DNA of 64,000 nt, from positions 186,001 to 250,000 of the forward strand of contig NZ_CP015578.1 of the NCBI RefSeq assembly GCF_002139935.1. The letters are read 5' to 3'. Below the pieces are notes generated by a model. That model did not search any database. It saw nothing but the letters and a program-made list of their open reading frames with translations, and was not told the DNA's origin. The position numbers were made by a program, and so were the translations under genes. Positions 63,833 to 64,000 of this stretch are shown piece after piece; the first letter of the stretch is position 1; each line of letters opens with the position of its first letter. The stretch comes from Campylobacter lanienae NCTC 13004. Lineage in GTDB: Bacteria > Campylobacterota > Campylobacteria > Campylobacterales > Campylobacteraceae.

Positions 63833-64000
63833 ATGTTTGATGAGATTAGATTTAATACCATCGAGAGGTTGCCTAATTACGCCTTTGCCGAGGTAAATGC
63901 GATCAAGATGGCAGCCCGTAGAGATGGTGCTGATATTATAGATTTTTCTATGGGAAATCCAGATGGTAGAACACCACAACACATAATAGACAAGCTATGC
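63833..64000 (+). CDS. class I/II aminotransferase, 3'-truncated by window end
   Basis: The first 56 codons of an aminotransferase run off the window. The start reads FDEIRFNTIERLPNYAFAEV then IIDFSMGNPDGRTPQHIID, the typical amino terminus of PLP fold-type I enzymes of the alanine/LL-diaminopimelate aminotransferase group, containing the conserved Gly-Asn-Pro-Asp. AAGGAG precedes the ATG. The PLP lysine is outside the window, so specificity cannot be judged. Confidence 0.85.
   Translation, partial: MFDEIRFNTIERLPNYAFAEVNAIKMAARRDGADIIDFSMGNPDGRTPQHIIDKLC

Overview
The window is a 64 kb stretch of an AT-rich epsilonproteobacterial chromosome, almost certainly a Campylobacter other than C. 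jejuni (species not determinable from sequence alone). The grounds are the CheV/CheA-Y/CheW operon, flhB and fliR as isolated flagellar genes, carboxynorspermidine-type polyamine genes, a PseH pseudaminic-acid enzyme, an arsP-arsR pair, an 'acidic protein'-gmk-tatA-argS block, and many -10 boxes of the form AAATTTAGATAAAAT. Several blocks match the C. jejuni NCTC 11168 gene order as I remember it: SPFH protein-ilvE, 4-oxalocrotonate tautomerase-bcp-queH-fabZ-lpxA-clpX-mreB-mreC-carB, lpxB-greA, cheV-cheA-cheW-serB-tal, and rpmE-rsmI-rlmB followed by two envelope proteins and an aminotransferase. No rRNA, tRNA, CRISPR array, prophage or insertion sequence was seen.

Layout. 1-2.9 kb: a 5'-truncated PolB-like exonuclease, a secreted ATP-dependent DNA ligase, pseH and galE. 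3-6.8 kb: ilvE, an SPFH membrane protein, hisIE and two related small membrane proteins. 7-9.6 kb: a chemoreceptor gene cut short by an in-frame TAA 52 codons before its natural end, then a 523 bp non-coding region holding a large nested palindrome, a C9 tract and a direct repeat. 9.5-19.1 kb: conserved housekeeping genes (fatty acid and lipid A synthesis, ClpX, cell shape, carB).

19.3-24.9 kb is the accessory region. Two poly-G tracts (8 G each) stand before an alpha/beta-hydrolase-like gene. They are followed by a 42-codon remnant of a related gene, an N-formyltransferase, a second hydrolase-like gene with an 11-G tract inside the coding sequence, a frameshifted amino-acid-adenylating ligase, a PLP decarboxylase of the diaminopimelate decarboxylase fold and a small acyl carrier protein. 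The ligase/decarboxylase/carrier trio resembles the logic of butirosin BtrJ/BtrK/BtrI and of exosortase-A-associated gene sets. Together with a formyltransferase and hydrolase-fold proteins under contingency tracts it looks like a phase-variable system making a carrier-bound (perhaps formylated) amine or amino acid for a surface structure. The frameshift suggests it is switched off or decaying in this sequence.

25-37.8 kb: a YrdC-like protein, a NERD protein, TcdA-like E1 enzyme, surE, lpxB, greA, argC, an LpxH-like phosphatase, the chemotaxis operon, serB, tal, rplY and pth. 37.8-42.7 kb: nspC, flhB, a prepilin-like gene and pyrC/pyrB on the minus strand. 43-48 kb: arsP-arsR under a consensus sigma-70 promoter and the minus-strand gapA-pgk-tpiA-fabI operon. 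48-56 kb: nadD-rsfS, argS, tatA, gmk, a highly acidic pseudo-receiver protein with a 121 bp internal repeat, fliR, an LptF/G-type permease, a VTT protein and an ITPase. 56-64 kb: a TonB-dependent receptor of copper-receptor type with its own TonB, carboxynorspermidine dehydrogenase (partner of the distant nspC), rpmE, rsmI, rlmB, a RodZ-like membrane protein, a periplasmic protein and the first 56 codons of an aminotransferase.
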